Source: Marinobacter vinifirmus (GTDB taxonomy: Bacteria > Pseudomonadota > Gammaproteobacteria > Pseudomonadales > Oleiphilaceae). From it: 64,000 nt of DNA. Of this stretch, positions 6,400 through 15,668 are shown one piece after another; position 1 is the first letter of the stretch; each line of letters starts with the position of its first letter. A program made the translations under genes and the position numbers. Where the stretch lies: positions 1-64,000 of the forward strand of contig NZ_NEFY01000011.1 of assembly GCF_002258215.1 (NCBI RefSeq), given 5' to 3'. A model generated the notes under the pieces. It did not search any database. It was not told the DNA's origin and saw only the letters and a list, made by a program, of their open reading frames with translations.

Positions 6400-9026
6400 A
6401 ACTGCAGAGCCTGAAGGTTGAACAGCTGCGCCAGTTCCGCCAACCCTTTGCCCTTGAGCATCTTCAGCCCGGCCTGAACCTGATCCACGGCCCCAACGAA
6501 TCCGGCAAAAGTACCCTGGTGCGTGCCATCCGGGCGGCTTTCTTTGAACGTTACCGGTCCCAGGCGGTGGATGACCTTCGCCCCTGGGGCGACTCTGCAG
6601 CAGCTCCCACCGTTGAACTGGCCTTCGAGCATCAGGGTGCCCAATGGCGCCTGGTTAAAAGTTTCCTGAAACGCACCCGCTGTGACTTGTCGGTCGGCAA
6701 CGAAACCTGGAGCGAAGACGAGGCAGAAGAAAAACTGGCGGAGCTGTTGGGTTACCAGTATCCCAAGCGGGGTGCCAGCAAAGCGGAGCATTGGGGCATT
6801 CCGGGCTTGCTGTGGGTAGAGCAGGGCACGGGGCAGGATATCGAACAAGCCGTTGAACACGCGGGCGATCACCTGAAATCTGCCCTCAATGCCTTGGTAG
6901 GCGAGGTGGCCAGCACCGGCGGCGATGCAGTGATTGATGACGTAAGATCCAAGCGCGAAGTGTTGCTGACGGCTACCGGCCAGCCCAAGGGTGACTACAA
7001 AAAGCTGGATAAAGAGCGGGAAGACCTGCAGCAACAGGTCGACGATTTGCAGCTGCGGGTTGAGCAGTATCAGGGACAGGTGGATCGCCTCGGGCAGTTG
7101 TCGCAGGCGTTTGATCGCACCGAACAGGAAAAGCCCTGGGACGACGCACGGCGGCAACTGGACCAGGCCCGTGAACAGCTGCAGCAGGTCGAGCAGCTGG
7201 AACAGCAGCAGGAACAGGAAAAGAATACCCTGGCGCAGCTGGTTCAGAACCGCGAGCTGCTGGAGCAGAACCTAGGCCACTTGAGCCGGCTGGACGAACA
7301 GCGCCGCGCCCGCAAGGCAGAACTGGAGAGTGCCGAACGCAAACTGCAACAAACCGGGCAGCAGACCGCTGCCCTGGCTGGCGCCCTGAACGATGCCCGG
7401 GCTGCCTATGAAAATGCCCGGTCACAACTGCAACTTGCTCGCCAGCAGGAAATCCGGCAGCGGCTGGAGCAGGATCTGCGCCAGTCTGAACAGCGACAGC
7501 AGGCCCTCAGCCAGAACCTGGCCAGGGCCCGGGAATACCAGCAACAGGTTGACGAGGCCCGGGAGCAGGCAAAGGCAAACCGCATTGATACCGCCGCGGT
7601 GGCCCGCCTGAAAACAACCGCCAGGGAACTGAATGACGAAACCATCCGTTCCGGCACCGTTGCCACCCGCCTGAGCTGGCAGCTGCAGCCCGGCGCTAGT
7701 ATCACCCTGGACGACCGGCAGCTGGAGGGGCAGGGAGAACAGCAATTGCTGGAAGCCTCGCAGCTGGTTATTCCGGGCGTAGGCACCCTGGGCATCGCCC
7801 CGGGCGGCGAGGAGCTGGCCAGTACCAGACGCAAGCTCGAAACGCTCGAACAGTCCCTGGACGAGCAATTGCAGGCCATGGCTGTGGCGTCCGTTGAGCA
7901 GGCAGAAAGCCGTGCCTCCGCCTGGGAGGTAGCGGAGCAAAAACGTAAACATGCCGTCGAGTTGTTGCGTTCGGTCGCCCCGGCCGGTCTGGAGCCACTG
8001 GAAACCGAGCTGGCGGAACTGCAGGCAGAATTGAAAGCTGTTCGTGAAAAACTGGAAGCCACTCCCGTATCGGATCAGGAAGTTCAGGTATTGGATCTGG
8101 CCTCGGCCGAAAGCGCCCTGGCCAGTGCCGAGAAACGCTTGAATGACGCCGAGGCCAGCGACCGCAGCCATCAGGCGCAACTGCTCACCGGCAAGCAGGC
8201 CCGGGATAACGCAAAGGCCGAATGGCTGCGGCTGGAAGATGAGGCCAACAGCCCCGAGCGCCAACAACAGTTGACCCGATTAACGGCTGAGCTTGCCCGG
8301 ATCGAACAGCAGCAGGTCAGCCTGCGCGAGAGCATGGCGAAGCGGGAGCAGCAAATCCGCGAGGCACGGCCGGATATCCTGCGGCAGGATATCGACCGTT
8401 TTCAGCGCACGATCCAGACTTTGCAGCAAACCCAGGAAGACCGGCAACGGGAACTGCGGGACATTCGTGTTCGGCTTGAGGCCTGGGGTGCCGAAGGCCT
8501 GGAAGAGCAATTGAGCGAGAAGCAGGCGGAGCTGGAACAGTGTCAGCGCCGTTACCAGGAGCTGGACCGCCGTGCCCGGGCACTGGATTTGTTGCTCACA
8601 CTGCTGACCGACAAACGCCAGGCGCTGACCCGGCGCCTGCAGGCCCCATTGCAAAAACATCTTAACCATTACCTGTCGCTGCTGTTTCCGAATGCAACGC
8701 TGGAGGTGGACGAACACCTGCGGCCGGGAACCTTCAATCGGGGGAATGAGCTGGGCCAGATTGCCGAACTGAGTTTTGGTGCCCGGGAACAGATGGGGCT
8801 GATCAGCCGGCTGGCCTATGCCGACCTGTTGAAGGAAGCCCAAAGGCCCACCCTGATTCTCCTGGACGACACCCTGGTGCACAGCGACCAGAACCGGCTG
8901 GAAGACATGAAGCGCATCTTGTTCGATGCTGCCAGCCGGCATCAGATCCTGCTGTTCACCTGTCATCCCGAGAAATGGCAAGACCTCGGGGTGCCGCCCA
9001 TTGACCTCCAGAAGCTGAAAAGCTGA
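6396..9026 (+). CDS. SMC/Rad50-like ATPase (YhaN-type)
   Basis: This 876-residue ATPase has an N-terminal Walker A (GPNESGKST, residues 32-40), long Gln/Glu-rich coiled coils on both sides of a central globular region (about 400-480), and a C-terminal ABC head with LSFGAREQ and Walker B LILLDDTLV. This is the split-head layout of Rad50/SbcC. I see no CxxC zinc hook at the coiled-coil apex, which separates it from classical SbcC/Rad50 and fits the YhaN group. The ATGA overlap with the nuclease gene argues for a fixed two-subunit complex. It is followed by a gene-free gap and a separate module. Confidence 0.85.
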   Translation: MKLQSLKVEQLRQFRQPFALEHLQPGLNLIHGPNESGKSTLVRAIRAAFFERYRSQAVDDLRPWGDSAAAPTVELAFEHQGAQWRLVKSFLKRTRCDLSVGNETWSEDEAEEKLAELLGYQYPKRGASKAEHWGIPGLLWVEQGTGQDIEQAVEHAGDHLKSALNALVGEVASTGGDAVIDDVRSKREVLLTATGQPKGDYKKLDKEREDLQQQVDDLQLRVEQYQGQVDRLGQLSQAFDRTEQEKPWDDARRQLDQAREQLQQVEQLEQQQEQEKNTLAQLVQNRELLEQNLGHLSRLDEQRRARKAELESAERKLQQTGQQTAALAGALNDARAAYENARSQLQLARQQEIRQRLEQDLRQSEQRQQALSQNLARAREYQQQVDEAREQAKANRIDTAAVARLKTTARELNDETIRSGTVATRLSWQLQPGASITLDDRQLEGQGEQQLLEASQLVIPGVGTLGIAPGGEELASTRRKLETLEQSLDEQLQAMAVASVEQAESRASAWEVAEQKRKHAVELLRSVAPAGLEPLETELAELQAELKAVREKLEATPVSDQEVQVLDLASAESALASAEKRLNDAEASDRSHQAQLLTGKQARDNAKAEWLRLEDEANSPERQQQLTRLTAELARIEQQQVSLRESMAKREQQIREARPDILRQDIDRFQRTIQTLQQTQEDRQRELRDIRVRLEAWGAEGLEEQLSEKQAELEQCQRRYQELDRRARALDLLLTLLTDKRQALTRRLQAPLQKHLNHYLSLLFPNATLEVDEHLRPGTFNRGNELGQIAELSFGAREQMGLISRLAYADLLKEAQRPTLILLDDTLVHSDQNRLEDMKRILFDAASRHQILLFTCHPEKWQDLGVPPIDLQKLKS

Positions 9027-9117
9027 AACGCTGAAACGAAAAATTCCGTAAAATAACTGAAACTTATTACGACATAACTGATCTGCCTGTCTTTTCAGGC
9101 CGTAACACTGTCACCTG

Positions 9118-9133
9118 TTTCGATTTGTCGAAA
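9118..9133. promoter_or_regulatory. inverted repeat upstream of the roadblock/GTPase module
   Basis: TTTCGA (9118-9123) and TCGAAA (9128-9133) form a perfect inverted repeat with a four-base spacer, in the AT-rich leader 34 bases before the first roadblock gene. No such repeat was noticed elsewhere in this module. It may be an operator; the factor is unknown. Confidence 0.35.
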
Positions 9134-9166
9134 CTATGTGTTTTAACTAAGTGATAGGTTGGGCCT

Positions 9167-9589
9167 GTGCAAGCTACCGATAAACAAGCAAATTCCAATG
9201 TTGTTGACCAGTTCAGCGAAGCCTGCCAGGCCACCCTGGACCGGGTGCTGGGCAACAACAGTGCCGGCGTATTCGCTTCGGTGACTACCCTGGACGGTCG
9301 TTCACTGGCCTTTACCGCCAAGAACGATGCCATCCGCAGCAGCCGGGTGGCCGCACTGGGTTGTTCCCTGATGTCTCTCAGCGAGGCATTCAGCCGGGAA
9401 ATCCTGCAGAGCCAGTGCTCCCACAATGTCATTGCCACCAGCCACGGGTCCATCATCACTGTGCGCTTGCCCTGCAAGCAGCACCAGTTTGCGCTGTCCG
9501 TCTGTGTAGACCGCAGCGAGAACCTGGCCATGGCCTTGCGTATGACCCTGGATGCGGCCCAGGCCCTGGCTGACACCATCGACAACTAA
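9167..9589 (+). CDS. roadblock/LC7 domain protein 1
   Basis: This 140-residue cytosolic protein has the roadblock/LC7 (MglB-like) fold signature: GVFASVTTLDGRSLAFTAKN, then helices around SRVAALGCSLMSLSEAFSREI and a strand-rich LPCKQHQFALSVCVD, ending in an amphipathic helix. Such proteins dimerise and act as platforms or activating proteins for small Ras-like GTPases. The start is a GTG at 9167 with only a weak AGG-type site. It is the first gene of a four-gene same-strand module that ends with an Arf-like GTPase, so it is probably a regulator of that GTPase. It lacks signal or membrane segments. Confidence 0.75.
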   Translation: MQATDKQANSNVVDQFSEACQATLDRVLGNNSAGVFASVTTLDGRSLAFTAKNDAIRSSRVAALGCSLMSLSEAFSREILQSQCSHNVIATSHGSIITVRLPCKQHQFALSVCVDRSENLAMALRMTLDAAQALADTIDN

Positions 9590-9627
9590 TTTCCAACCCC
9601 AACTCAACAGAAGAAGGATAGTTCAGC

Positions 9628-9984
9628 ATGGCAAAAATCAACCTTGAATCCCTGCGTGACATCGACGGCTACGTGGCAGCGGCCCTGGTCGACATGGACA
9701 GCGGCATGATGATGGCCGGAGACGGCACCGGCATTGACCTTGAAATTGCTGCGGCTGGCAATTCCGAAGTGCTGCGCGCCAAGCGCAAAGTGGCTAGCAG
9801 CCTCGACCTGAACGACACCATCGAAGACGTGCTGATCAGCCTGGCCAAGCAGTACCACCTGATTCGCCCGCTGGAAAGCAACCAGCAGATCTTCCTGTAC
9901 CTGGTGCTCGACCGCTCCCGGGCCAACCTGGCCATGGCTCGCCACGAGCTGCGCAGCTTTGAGAAAAACCAGGACTTCTCCTGA
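9628..9984 (+). CDS. roadblock/LC7 domain protein 2
   Basis: This 118-residue protein is also of the roadblock/LC7 type: [21 protein letters not shown], a helix through [17 protein letters not shown], then [18 protein letters not shown] and a hydrophobic strand IFLYLVLDR. It is more acidic and better conserved in appearance than the first roadblock protein. A GAAGGA-type site precedes the ATG at 9628. Two different roadblock subunits before one GTPase suggest a heteromeric platform. An intrinsic terminator follows the gene, so the roadblock subunits may be made in excess over the GTPase. Confidence 0.78.
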   Translation: MAKINLESLRDIDGYVAAALVDMDSGMMMAGDGTGIDLEIAAAGNSEVLRAKRKVASSLDLNDTIEDVLISLAKQYHLIRPLESNQQIFLYLVLDRSRANLAMARHELRSFEKNQDFS

Positions 9985-10001
9985 TCGAAAGAGCTATTCC
10001 C

Positions 10002-10025
10002 GGGCCCTCCAGGCGGGCCCTTTTC
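10002..10025 (+). terminator. intrinsic terminator or attenuator inside the GTPase module
   Basis: GGGCCC at 10002-10007 pairs with GGGCCC at 10015-10020 across a seven-base loop, followed by TTTTCT. It lies 18 bases after the second roadblock gene and before the strong ribosome-binding site of the next gene. The T tract is short, so partial readthrough is likely. Confidence 0.6.
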
Positions 10026-10056
10026 TGAACAGGTTTGCGTAAAGGAGGCTCCACCA

Positions 10057-11010
10057 ATGAACGTTGATATCAGGGTAGCTGTCGCCGGTGATGAACTGCA
10101 GAAAAGGCTCCGGCTGGCTGCGGGGCTGCTGCAGGCCCATAAAATTGAAGGCAGCCTGCGCCCCTGGGATGGCACCCGGTGCGATTGCGCCATCGTTGCC
10201 GCCGATGACCTGTACGGTGAACGGATACAGGACTATGCCCGGCGCAAGCAGATCCCGGTACTCGCCATCACCCGGGCAAACGACCGCTTTGACCCCGACA
10301 CCGCCACCATTGGCGAGCATGCACCCTTAAACGTGTATGTGCGGGCCCTGCTGAACCTGCTGAAGGCTGAGGCCGAACCGGCAGAGCCGGCGCAGGCAAC
10401 GGCGGCTTCGGTAACATCCCGGACCCCCGGAATTATTGTGCTCGCCCAGGCCCTTAGCCGGCCAAGCAGTGACCTGGTGATGGCATTGGACGGGGTGGAG
10501 CTTGGCATTTGCCCGTCGACCGGAACCATCCGGGCGGCGTCGTCTGAGGTGATGCTTCAGGCCAGGCAACTGCTGGGGCAGCCGGGCTGGCAACTGCGTG
10601 AGGCATCGGGCGGCGCGCTTGCCAATGGTCATTCCGAAAGCCTGGATATTTTCATGATCCGTGCCGGTATTCATCATGGCGAGGCCCTGCCCATGTTCCC
10701 TCTGGAAGGATCACGAATGAAGTGCTGGCCGGATCTTGGCGCCGCGCCGGATCTGATCGAGCCGCTCCGGGTTGCGAGCCTGCTGGCCAAGGGCCATCGA
10801 GATCTGCAAAAGGTGGCCGGGCTGACCGGCATCGAACCGGTGCAGGCGTCGGGTATTCTGTGGGGCTTCCAGGCCGCAGGGTTGATTGTGCCGGACCAGC
10901 AGAAAATGCCCTCGCCACACCCGAAAACAGCGTCGAACGACCGGCTGCCGGCAGCAGGCCTGTTCCAGAAACTGGCGGCCCGCTTCGGGTTGTTCCAGAA
11001 AGCCTCCTGA
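10057..11010 (+). CDS. unknown protein of the roadblock/GTPase module
   Basis: I do not recognise a named family for this 317-residue protein. Residues 1-105 have alternating strands and helices (IRVAVAGDELQKRLRLAAGLL, then CDCAIVAADD and IPVLAITRAND) like a degenerate receiver domain with no obvious phosphorylatable Asp pair. Residues 125-225 contain FDIFMIRAG-like strands. Residues 230-280 (LRVASLLAKGHRDLQKVAGLTGI) look like a winged helix. The ribosome-binding site AAAGGAGG is strong. It sits between the roadblock genes and the GTPase, so it may be an adaptor or effector. No transmembrane segments are visible. Confidence 0.6.
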   Translation: MNVDIRVAVAGDELQKRLRLAAGLLQAHKIEGSLRPWDGTRCDCAIVAADDLYGERIQDYARRKQIPVLAITRANDRFDPDTATIGEHAPLNVYVRALLNLLKAEAEPAEPAQATAASVTSRTPGIIVLAQALSRPSSDLVMALDGVELGICPSTGTIRAASSEVMLQARQLLGQPGWQLREASGGALANGHSESLDIFMIRAGIHHGEALPMFPLEGSRMKCWPDLGAAPDLIEPLRVASLLAKGHRDLQKVAGLTGIEPVQASGILWGFQAAGLIVPDQQKMPSPHPKTASNDRLPAAGLFQKLAARFGLFQKAS

Positions 11011-11020
11011 CGGACAGTAT

Positions 11021-11557
11021 ATGCAAGACATTAACAGCAGTGCGGTAAAACTGGTGATCGCCGGCCCGGTGGGGGCCGGCAAGACCACCACCATTCGAAC
11101 CCTGTCAGACTCGGAACCGGTGTCCACCGAAATGCCCATGAGCGAGCCAGCCATGGGTGATAAAACCACCACAACTGTCGCCTTCGATTTTTCCACGGTC
11201 ATGCTGGATGACGGCCAACCCCTGTTCATTTACGGCTTGCCCGGGCAGGAGCGGTTTGAGCATATGTGGTCGATCGTGCTGGAAGGGGCTTTTGGTGTGT
11301 TGTTGGTGCTGGATGCCAGTGATGAACGGCTCCAGGAAGAATGCGAGGGCTGGCTGGCCGCTATTGAAAAGATTGCTCCCGGCACCCCGGTTGTCATCGG
11401 CCTGACCAAAACCGACTTGCTGGCCAAGCCGGACTTGCGATCTTTGCGTGCCAACCTGGCGGAACAGGGGCTGGTTCTGCCTGTGTTCAGCTTTGATGCC
11501 AGAGACAAGGCGCAGGCGAACCACATGGTGCGTGCGCTGCTTGCCTCTATAGACTGA
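11021..11557 (+). CDS. Arf/MglA-like small GTPase
   Basis: This 178-residue protein is a small Ras-superfamily GTPase. The P-loop GPVGAGKT is at residues 15-22, a Thr-rich switch I follows (KTTTTVAFDF), switch II reads GLPGQERF, and the base-specificity motif is TKTD. The GxPGQERF form and the organisation are like bacterial Arf-type GTPases found beside roadblock proteins (MglA, CvnD and similar). It lacks a lipidation signal or membrane anchor. It ends the module and is convergent with the rhodanese gene. The likely role is a molecular switch under control of the two roadblock proteins; the process controlled is unknown. Confidence 0.85.
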   Translation: MQDINSSAVKLVIAGPVGAGKTTTIRTLSDSEPVSTEMPMSEPAMGDKTTTTVAFDFSTVMLDDGQPLFIYGLPGQERFEHMWSIVLEGAFGVLLVLDASDERLQEECEGWLAAIEKIAPGTPVVIGLTKTDLLAKPDLRSLRANLAEQGLVLPVFSFDARDKAQANHMVRALLASID

Positions 11558-11570
11558 TCCGCCCCCGGGT

Positions 11571-11951
11571 TTAATCGAAGTCTGGCAGTTCCGGTTTTAC
11601 CAGCGGCTTGCCGGCAGCTTCCCAGGCTTCAATGCCGCCTGCAATGGACTGAACGTGAATGTACCCCATTTCCTTCATGGCCCTGGCTGCCAGGGCTGAT
11701 CGGCCGCTGTTCTTGCAGTAGATCACCATATTCAGGGCCCGGTCTTCAAACGCCGGATCGTTGGTGAGCTTGAATTCCAGAATGCCACGGGACACATTGA
11801 CGGCACCGGGAATGTGGCTGGTGTGGTATTCGTCTGCTTCGCGCACATCCAGCAGTACGTCGGCTTCCTTGATGGCGTCTTCGGCCTGGTCCGGCGGAAT
11901 TTCACGAATTTCCGCACGGGCGGCTTCTACGAGGTCGTGAGCAGTTTTCAT
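11571..11951 (-). CDS. rhodanese-like sulfurtransferase
   Basis: This 126-residue single-domain rhodanese has VLLDVREADEY with HIPGAVNV and an active-site loop YCKNSGRSA, in which Cys79 would carry the persulfide. No signal peptide is present, so it is cytoplasmic. AGGAG lies seven bases before the ATG at 11951. It is transcribed in the same direction as the iclR gene upstream, 52 bases away. A link to the aromatic pathway is not obvious, and it could be a stand-alone housekeeping gene. Confidence 0.85.
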   Translation of the reverse strand: MKTAHDLVEAARAEIREIPPDQAEDAIKEADVLLDVREADEYHTSHIPGAVNVSRGILEFKLTNDPAFEDRALNMVIYCKNSGRSALAARAMKEMGYIHVQSIAGGIEAWEAAGKPLVKPELPDFD

Positions 11952-12003
11952 TGGCAGGCTCCTGTCAGTTTGGATGCTTGTTCGTGTGTTCGGTAATCAT
12001 AGG

Positions 12004-12810
12004 TTAATCGATAGTACTTGCGCGTTCCCCGATAGCTTGCAGGATTTTGTCCCTGGTGCGCTCCATTGCGGGAAGATACTTTGCCGCCGCTTCATCTATG
12101 CTCATAGCTTCTGCGATGTAGACAAGGTTGAGACAGGCAAGTACATCTTCTCCTGAGGAGATTGGGATGGCAATCGAGGCGATTCGCTGTTCCATGTCCC
12201 AGTCCTGGTAGTTCTCACCGAAGCCCTTACGTTGTGTTCTCAGCAACAGATTGTTGAGGGTCTTTTTGTCCCGTGCAATTTCGCCTTCACGGTTGTCCTG
12301 ACTGGCCAGCAGTTCGATCAGTTCCTGCCGCTCGTTCTCCGGGCAAAACGCGATGTAGGCCAAGCCGCTGGCGGTTTCCAGCAGCGGTAAACGCCGGCCC
12401 ACCATAGAGCGGTGGAACGACAGCCGGCTGAATCGGTGGGTAGTTTCCCGCACCACCATGGCATCGACATCGAGGGTGGTCAGGTCGGTTGGCCACAGCA
12501 CTTTATTGAGCAGCTCGCCGAGCAGGGGCGCGGCCACTGCCGAAATCCAGTGGTCGTCCCGGAAGCCTTCGCTCAGTTCCCGCACCTTCATGGTCAGCCG
12601 GTAACTGTCATCCGACGGGCTGCGGCGCACATAGCCTTCACTTTGCAGGGTTTCGAGCAACCGGCGCACGGTGGTGCGGTGAATCCCGGTAATGTCGGAC
12701 AGCCTGGACGGCGTGGCGCCTACCAGTTCCCGGTTCAGGGCATTGAGTACGGCCAGCCCGCGGGTCAGGCCTCGTACAGTTTTATAGCTGGCGGTTGAGC
12801 TTGGTTCCAT
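12004..12810 (-). CDS. mhpR: IclR-family activator of the mhp genes (MhpR-like)
   Basis: This 268-residue regulator has an N-terminal winged helix (RGLAVLNALNRELVGATPSRLSDITGIHRTTVRRLLETLQSEGYV, about residues 14-65) and an IclR effector-binding domain. It is divergent from mhpA, as E. coli mhpR is from its mhp operon. The intergenic region carries a palindromic operator. The same operator and spacing recur before the TRAP transporter genes, so it probably activates both transcripts in response to the hydroxyphenylpropionate substrate. The gene symbol rests on this context. Confidence 0.85.
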   Translation of the reverse strand: MEPSSTASYKTVRGLTRGLAVLNALNRELVGATPSRLSDITGIHRTTVRRLLETLQSEGYVRRSPSDDSYRLTMKVRELSEGFRDDHWISAVAAPLLGELLNKVLWPTDLTTLDVDAMVVRETTHRFSRLSFHRSMVGRRLPLLETASGLAYIAFCPENERQELIELLASQDNREGEIARDKKTLNNLLLRTQRKGFGENYQDWDMEQRIASIAIPISSGEDVLACLNLVYIAEAMSIDEAAAKYLPAMERTRDKILQAIGERASTID

Positions 12811-12831
12811 CAGTGATCGACCTGGGAGTGC

Positions 12832-12894
12832 GGTGCACTCTGTGCACCGACAGCCTGTTTTTCATTGAGAGCGAGACAGGCTGATTTTTATACT
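12832..12894 (+). promoter_or_regulatory. mhpA promoter with MhpR-type operator
   Basis: The operator GGTGCAC-TCT-GTGCACC spans 12832-12848, a perfect seven-base inverted repeat with a three-base centre. Downstream are TTGAGA (12865-12870) and TATACT (12889-12894), separated by 18 bases. The operator centre is 49 bases before the first base of the -10 box, about -60 relative to the start. That position fits class I-type activation. The operator resembles the E. coli MhpR site as I recall it. Confidence 0.85.
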
Positions 12895-13010
12895 GCTGCT
12901 CATTCGGAAAATGACAATTGACAATTATCGTAAACCCCGCGAGCAATCCCGGCACCGGGCTGGATGCTGTCATCCAGGGCACGCGACTTCCTGTTTAGCA
13001 AGGTGTTCTC

Positions 13011-14684
13011 ATGACCAGTTCCCAAAAGACCAGCACAGAGACCAACGATTATACCTGTAAAGTGGCCATCCTGGGCGCAGGCCCGGTAGGGCTGACAATC
13101 GCCAACTATCTGGGCCAGGCCGGCGTGGAAGTTCTTGTCATCGAGAAGCTGGACCAGCTGATCGACTACCCCCGCGCCATTGGTATCGACGATGAAGCCC
13201 TGCGTACCATCCAGTCTGTCGGGCTGATCGATGAAGTATTGCCGCATACCACACCTTATCATGCCATGCGCTTCCTGACTCCCAAGGGCCGTTGCTTCGC
13301 TGATATCCAGCCGATGACCGATGAGTTCGGCTGGTCCCGCCGGAACGCCTTCATTCAGCCGCAGGTAGATGCGGTTCTGTACCGTGGCCTGAGCCGCTTC
13401 AATAACGTGAAGGTACTGTTCTCCCGCGATGTGCAGGAGTTCGAGCAGGATACCGCTGGCGTCACCCTGGTTGCCGATGCCCCGGAAGGCAAGAAAGAAA
13501 CCATTCGTGCCGATTACCTGATCGCCTGTGACGGCGGTAACAGTTACATCCGCCGTAACCTGGGTATCAGTTTTGATGGCAAGACCGCGCCTAACCAGTG
13601 GATTGTTGTGGACATCGCCAACGACCCGCTGGCGACACCGAACATATACCTGTGTGCGGATCCGGAGCGCCCCTACGTTTCTGCCGCGCTGCCCCATGGC
13701 ATCCGCCGTTTCGAATTCATGGTCATGCCGGGTGAAACCGAAGAGCAGCTGAACCAGCCGGAAAACATGCGCAAGCTGCTGGAAAAAGTGATCCCGAACG
13801 CCGACAACGTAGACCTCATCCGTAGCCGTGTGTACACCCACAACGCTCGCCTGGCAGGCCAGTTCCGCAAGGGCCGGGTTGTGCTGGCGGGAGACGCGGC
13901 CCACATCATGCCGGTATGGCAGGGCCAGGGTTACAACAGTGGTATGCGTGATGCCTTCAACCTGGCCTGGAAAGTCTCCCTGGTGGTTCAGGGCAAGGCC
14001 GGCGAAGAGTTGCTGGATACCTATGAAATGGAACGCCGCGACCACGCCAAGGCGATGATCGACCTGTCTGTTCTGGCGGGCCACGTTCTGGCTCCGCCCA
14101 AGCGCTGGCAGGCAACCCTGCGCGACAGCTTGTCCTGGGCCATGGGCTTTGTGCCGCCGGTGAAGCGTTACTTCCTGGAGATGCGTTTCAAGCCGATGCC
14201 GAAGTACGAGAAAGGCGCACAGGTTGAAGTGAAAGAAAACCGCAAAGAGTCCCCGGTCGGCAAAATGTTCATCCAGCCGAAAGTGCTTACCGAGCAGGGC
14301 AACGAAGTGCTGCTGGACGAGGTAATCGGTTCCGGCTTCGCCATCATCGCCTGGGGCGCAGACCCCACCTGGGGCCTGAGTGAGAAGCAGGTTGCTGCGT
14401 GGAAGGCGCTGGGTGCCACCTTTATCCAGGCGATTCCGGCTGTACAGATGCGTAATGAGCGGGAAGTTGTGGATGGCGTGGTACGTGTTGGTGACGTGCA
14501 GAACCGCCTGAAGGACTGGTTCGGCCAGTACCCGGCCTCCATTGCCATCATTCGCCCGGACCGCTTTGTTGGCGCTGTGGCTATTCCGCAGACCCTGGGC
14601 AACATTGGCGACGACTACCTGCGTGTGCTGAAAGCCACCCCGGTCAGCGCCAAGGCCACAGGTTCCAGCAGGAAGGTGGCGTGA
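13011..14684 (+). CDS. mhpA: 3-(3-hydroxyphenyl)propionate hydroxylase
   Basis: This 557-residue FAD-dependent aromatic hydroxylase catalyses NADH-dependent ortho-hydroxylation of 3-(3-hydroxyphenyl)propionate to the 2,3-dihydroxy compound. The FAD dinucleotide motif GAGPVGL is near residues 25-31. The DG motif is in [17 protein letters not shown], and the ribityl-binding GD motif in [20 protein letters not shown]. Length matches E. coli MhpA (about 554). The ATG at 13011 follows AAGGTG. It is first in a same-strand mhpABCDFE operon with a one-base gap to mhpB. It appears intact. Confidence 0.95.
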   Translation: MTSSQKTSTETNDYTCKVAILGAGPVGLTIANYLGQAGVEVLVIEKLDQLIDYPRAIGIDDEALRTIQSVGLIDEVLPHTTPYHAMRFLTPKGRCFADIQPMTDEFGWSRRNAFIQPQVDAVLYRGLSRFNNVKVLFSRDVQEFEQDTAGVTLVADAPEGKKETIRADYLIACDGGNSYIRRNLGISFDGKTAPNQWIVVDIANDPLATPNIYLCADPERPYVSAALPHGIRRFEFMVMPGETEEQLNQPENMRKLLEKVIPNADNVDLIRSRVYTHNARLAGQFRKGRVVLAGDAAHIMPVWQGQGYNSGMRDAFNLAWKVSLVVQGKAGEELLDTYEMERRDHAKAMIDLSVLAGHVLAPPKRWQATLRDSLSWAMGFVPPVKRYFLEMRFKPMPKYEKGAQVEVKENRKESPVGKMFIQPKVLTEQGNEVLLDEVIGSGFAIIAWGADPTWGLSEKQVAAWKALGATFIQAIPAVQMRNEREVVDGVVRVGDVQNRLKDWFGQYPASIAIIRPDRFVGAVAIPQTLGNIGDDYLRVLKATPVSAKATGSSRKVA

Positions 14685-14685
14685 T

Positions 14686-15627
14686 ATGACGGCGTTACTG
14701 CAATGTTTGTCCCATACTCCGCTGGTAGGGCATGTGGACCCGGAGCAGCCGATTCTGGACGAAGTGGACGGCGTGATTACCGCCGCCCGCAAGCGCATAG
14801 AAGCGTTTGACCCGGAGCTGGTGCTGCTGTTTTCGCCGGACCATTACAACGGCTTCTTCTACGACATCATGCCGTCGTTCTGCGTTGGTACCAAGGCCTA
14901 CGCGATCGGCGATTTCGGAACGGCTGCCGGTGACCTGCCAGTGCCGACCGAGCTGGCTGAGCAGGCCGTGCAGCAGGTAATGGACGCCGGGGTAGATGTG
15001 GCGCTGTCCCACAAGATGCAGGTGGATCACGGGTTCTCCCAGCCGCTGGAGTTCCTGCTCGGTGGCCTGGACAAGGTTCCGGTGATTCCGGTGTTTATTA
15101 ACTCGGTGGCGGTACCGCTGCCGTCTTTCCAGCGGGCTCGCCTGCTGGGTGATGCGCTGGGTCGCTGGGCAGCATCTTTGAACAAACGGGTATTGATTAT
15201 CGGTTCCGGTGGTTTGTCGCACCAGCCACCGGTACCGGAATTGGCCACCGCCAATGACCATATGAAAGACCGCCTGCTGGGTAGTGGCCGTGACTTGCCG
15301 GAAGAAGAGCGTGAGTTGCGCACCAGCCGGGTGATCGAGGCAGCTCGCAAGTTTGTGGACGACCAGAATACCCTGCACCCGCTTAACCCGGAGTGGGACC
15401 AGTGGTTCCTGGAAGTGGTTGCCAGCGGCAAGCTGACGGAACTCGACAGCGTGAGCAACCAGGAAGTATCTGACAAGGCCGGCAAGTCGACCCATGAAGT
15501 CAAGAACTGGGTGGCTGCGGCCGCCGCAATGGCTGCGTTCGGCGATTACGCCGAAGAAACCCGTTATTACCGGCCGATTCCTGAGTGGATTGCCGGGTAC
15601 GGCGCACTGACAGCAGCCAAGGCCTGA
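14686..15627 (+). CDS. mhpB: 2,3-dihydroxyphenylpropionate 1,2-dioxygenase
   Basis: This 313-residue class III extradiol dioxygenase performs meta-cleavage of 3-(2,3-dihydroxyphenyl)propionate using Fe(II). The N-terminal [13 protein letters not shown] and the segments [35 protein letters not shown] and [14 protein letters not shown] carry the conserved His and Asp residues of the family. Length matches the usual 314. It starts one base after the mhpA stop, so the two are translationally coupled. Confidence 0.95.
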   Translation: MTALLQCLSHTPLVGHVDPEQPILDEVDGVITAARKRIEAFDPELVLLFSPDHYNGFFYDIMPSFCVGTKAYAIGDFGTAAGDLPVPTELAEQAVQQVMDAGVDVALSHKMQVDHGFSQPLEFLLGGLDKVPVIPVFINSVAVPLPSFQRARLLGDALGRWAASLNKRVLIIGSGGLSHQPPVPELATANDHMKDRLLGSGRDLPEEERELRTSRVIEAARKFVDDQNTLHPLNPEWDQWFLEVVASGKLTELDSVSNQEVSDKAGKSTHEVKNWVAAAAAMAAFGDYAEETRYYRPIPEWIAGYGALTAAKA

Positions 15628-15668
15628 GTGTTCAGGCCCGATAACACATAAATTCGAGGGGAAAGAAT

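Noticed and set aside
12900..14798. 632-residue open frame on the minus strand across mhpA
   Set aside because: It is a frame opened by high third-position GC opposite a well-supported mhpA. It has no family resemblance and no ribosome-binding site.
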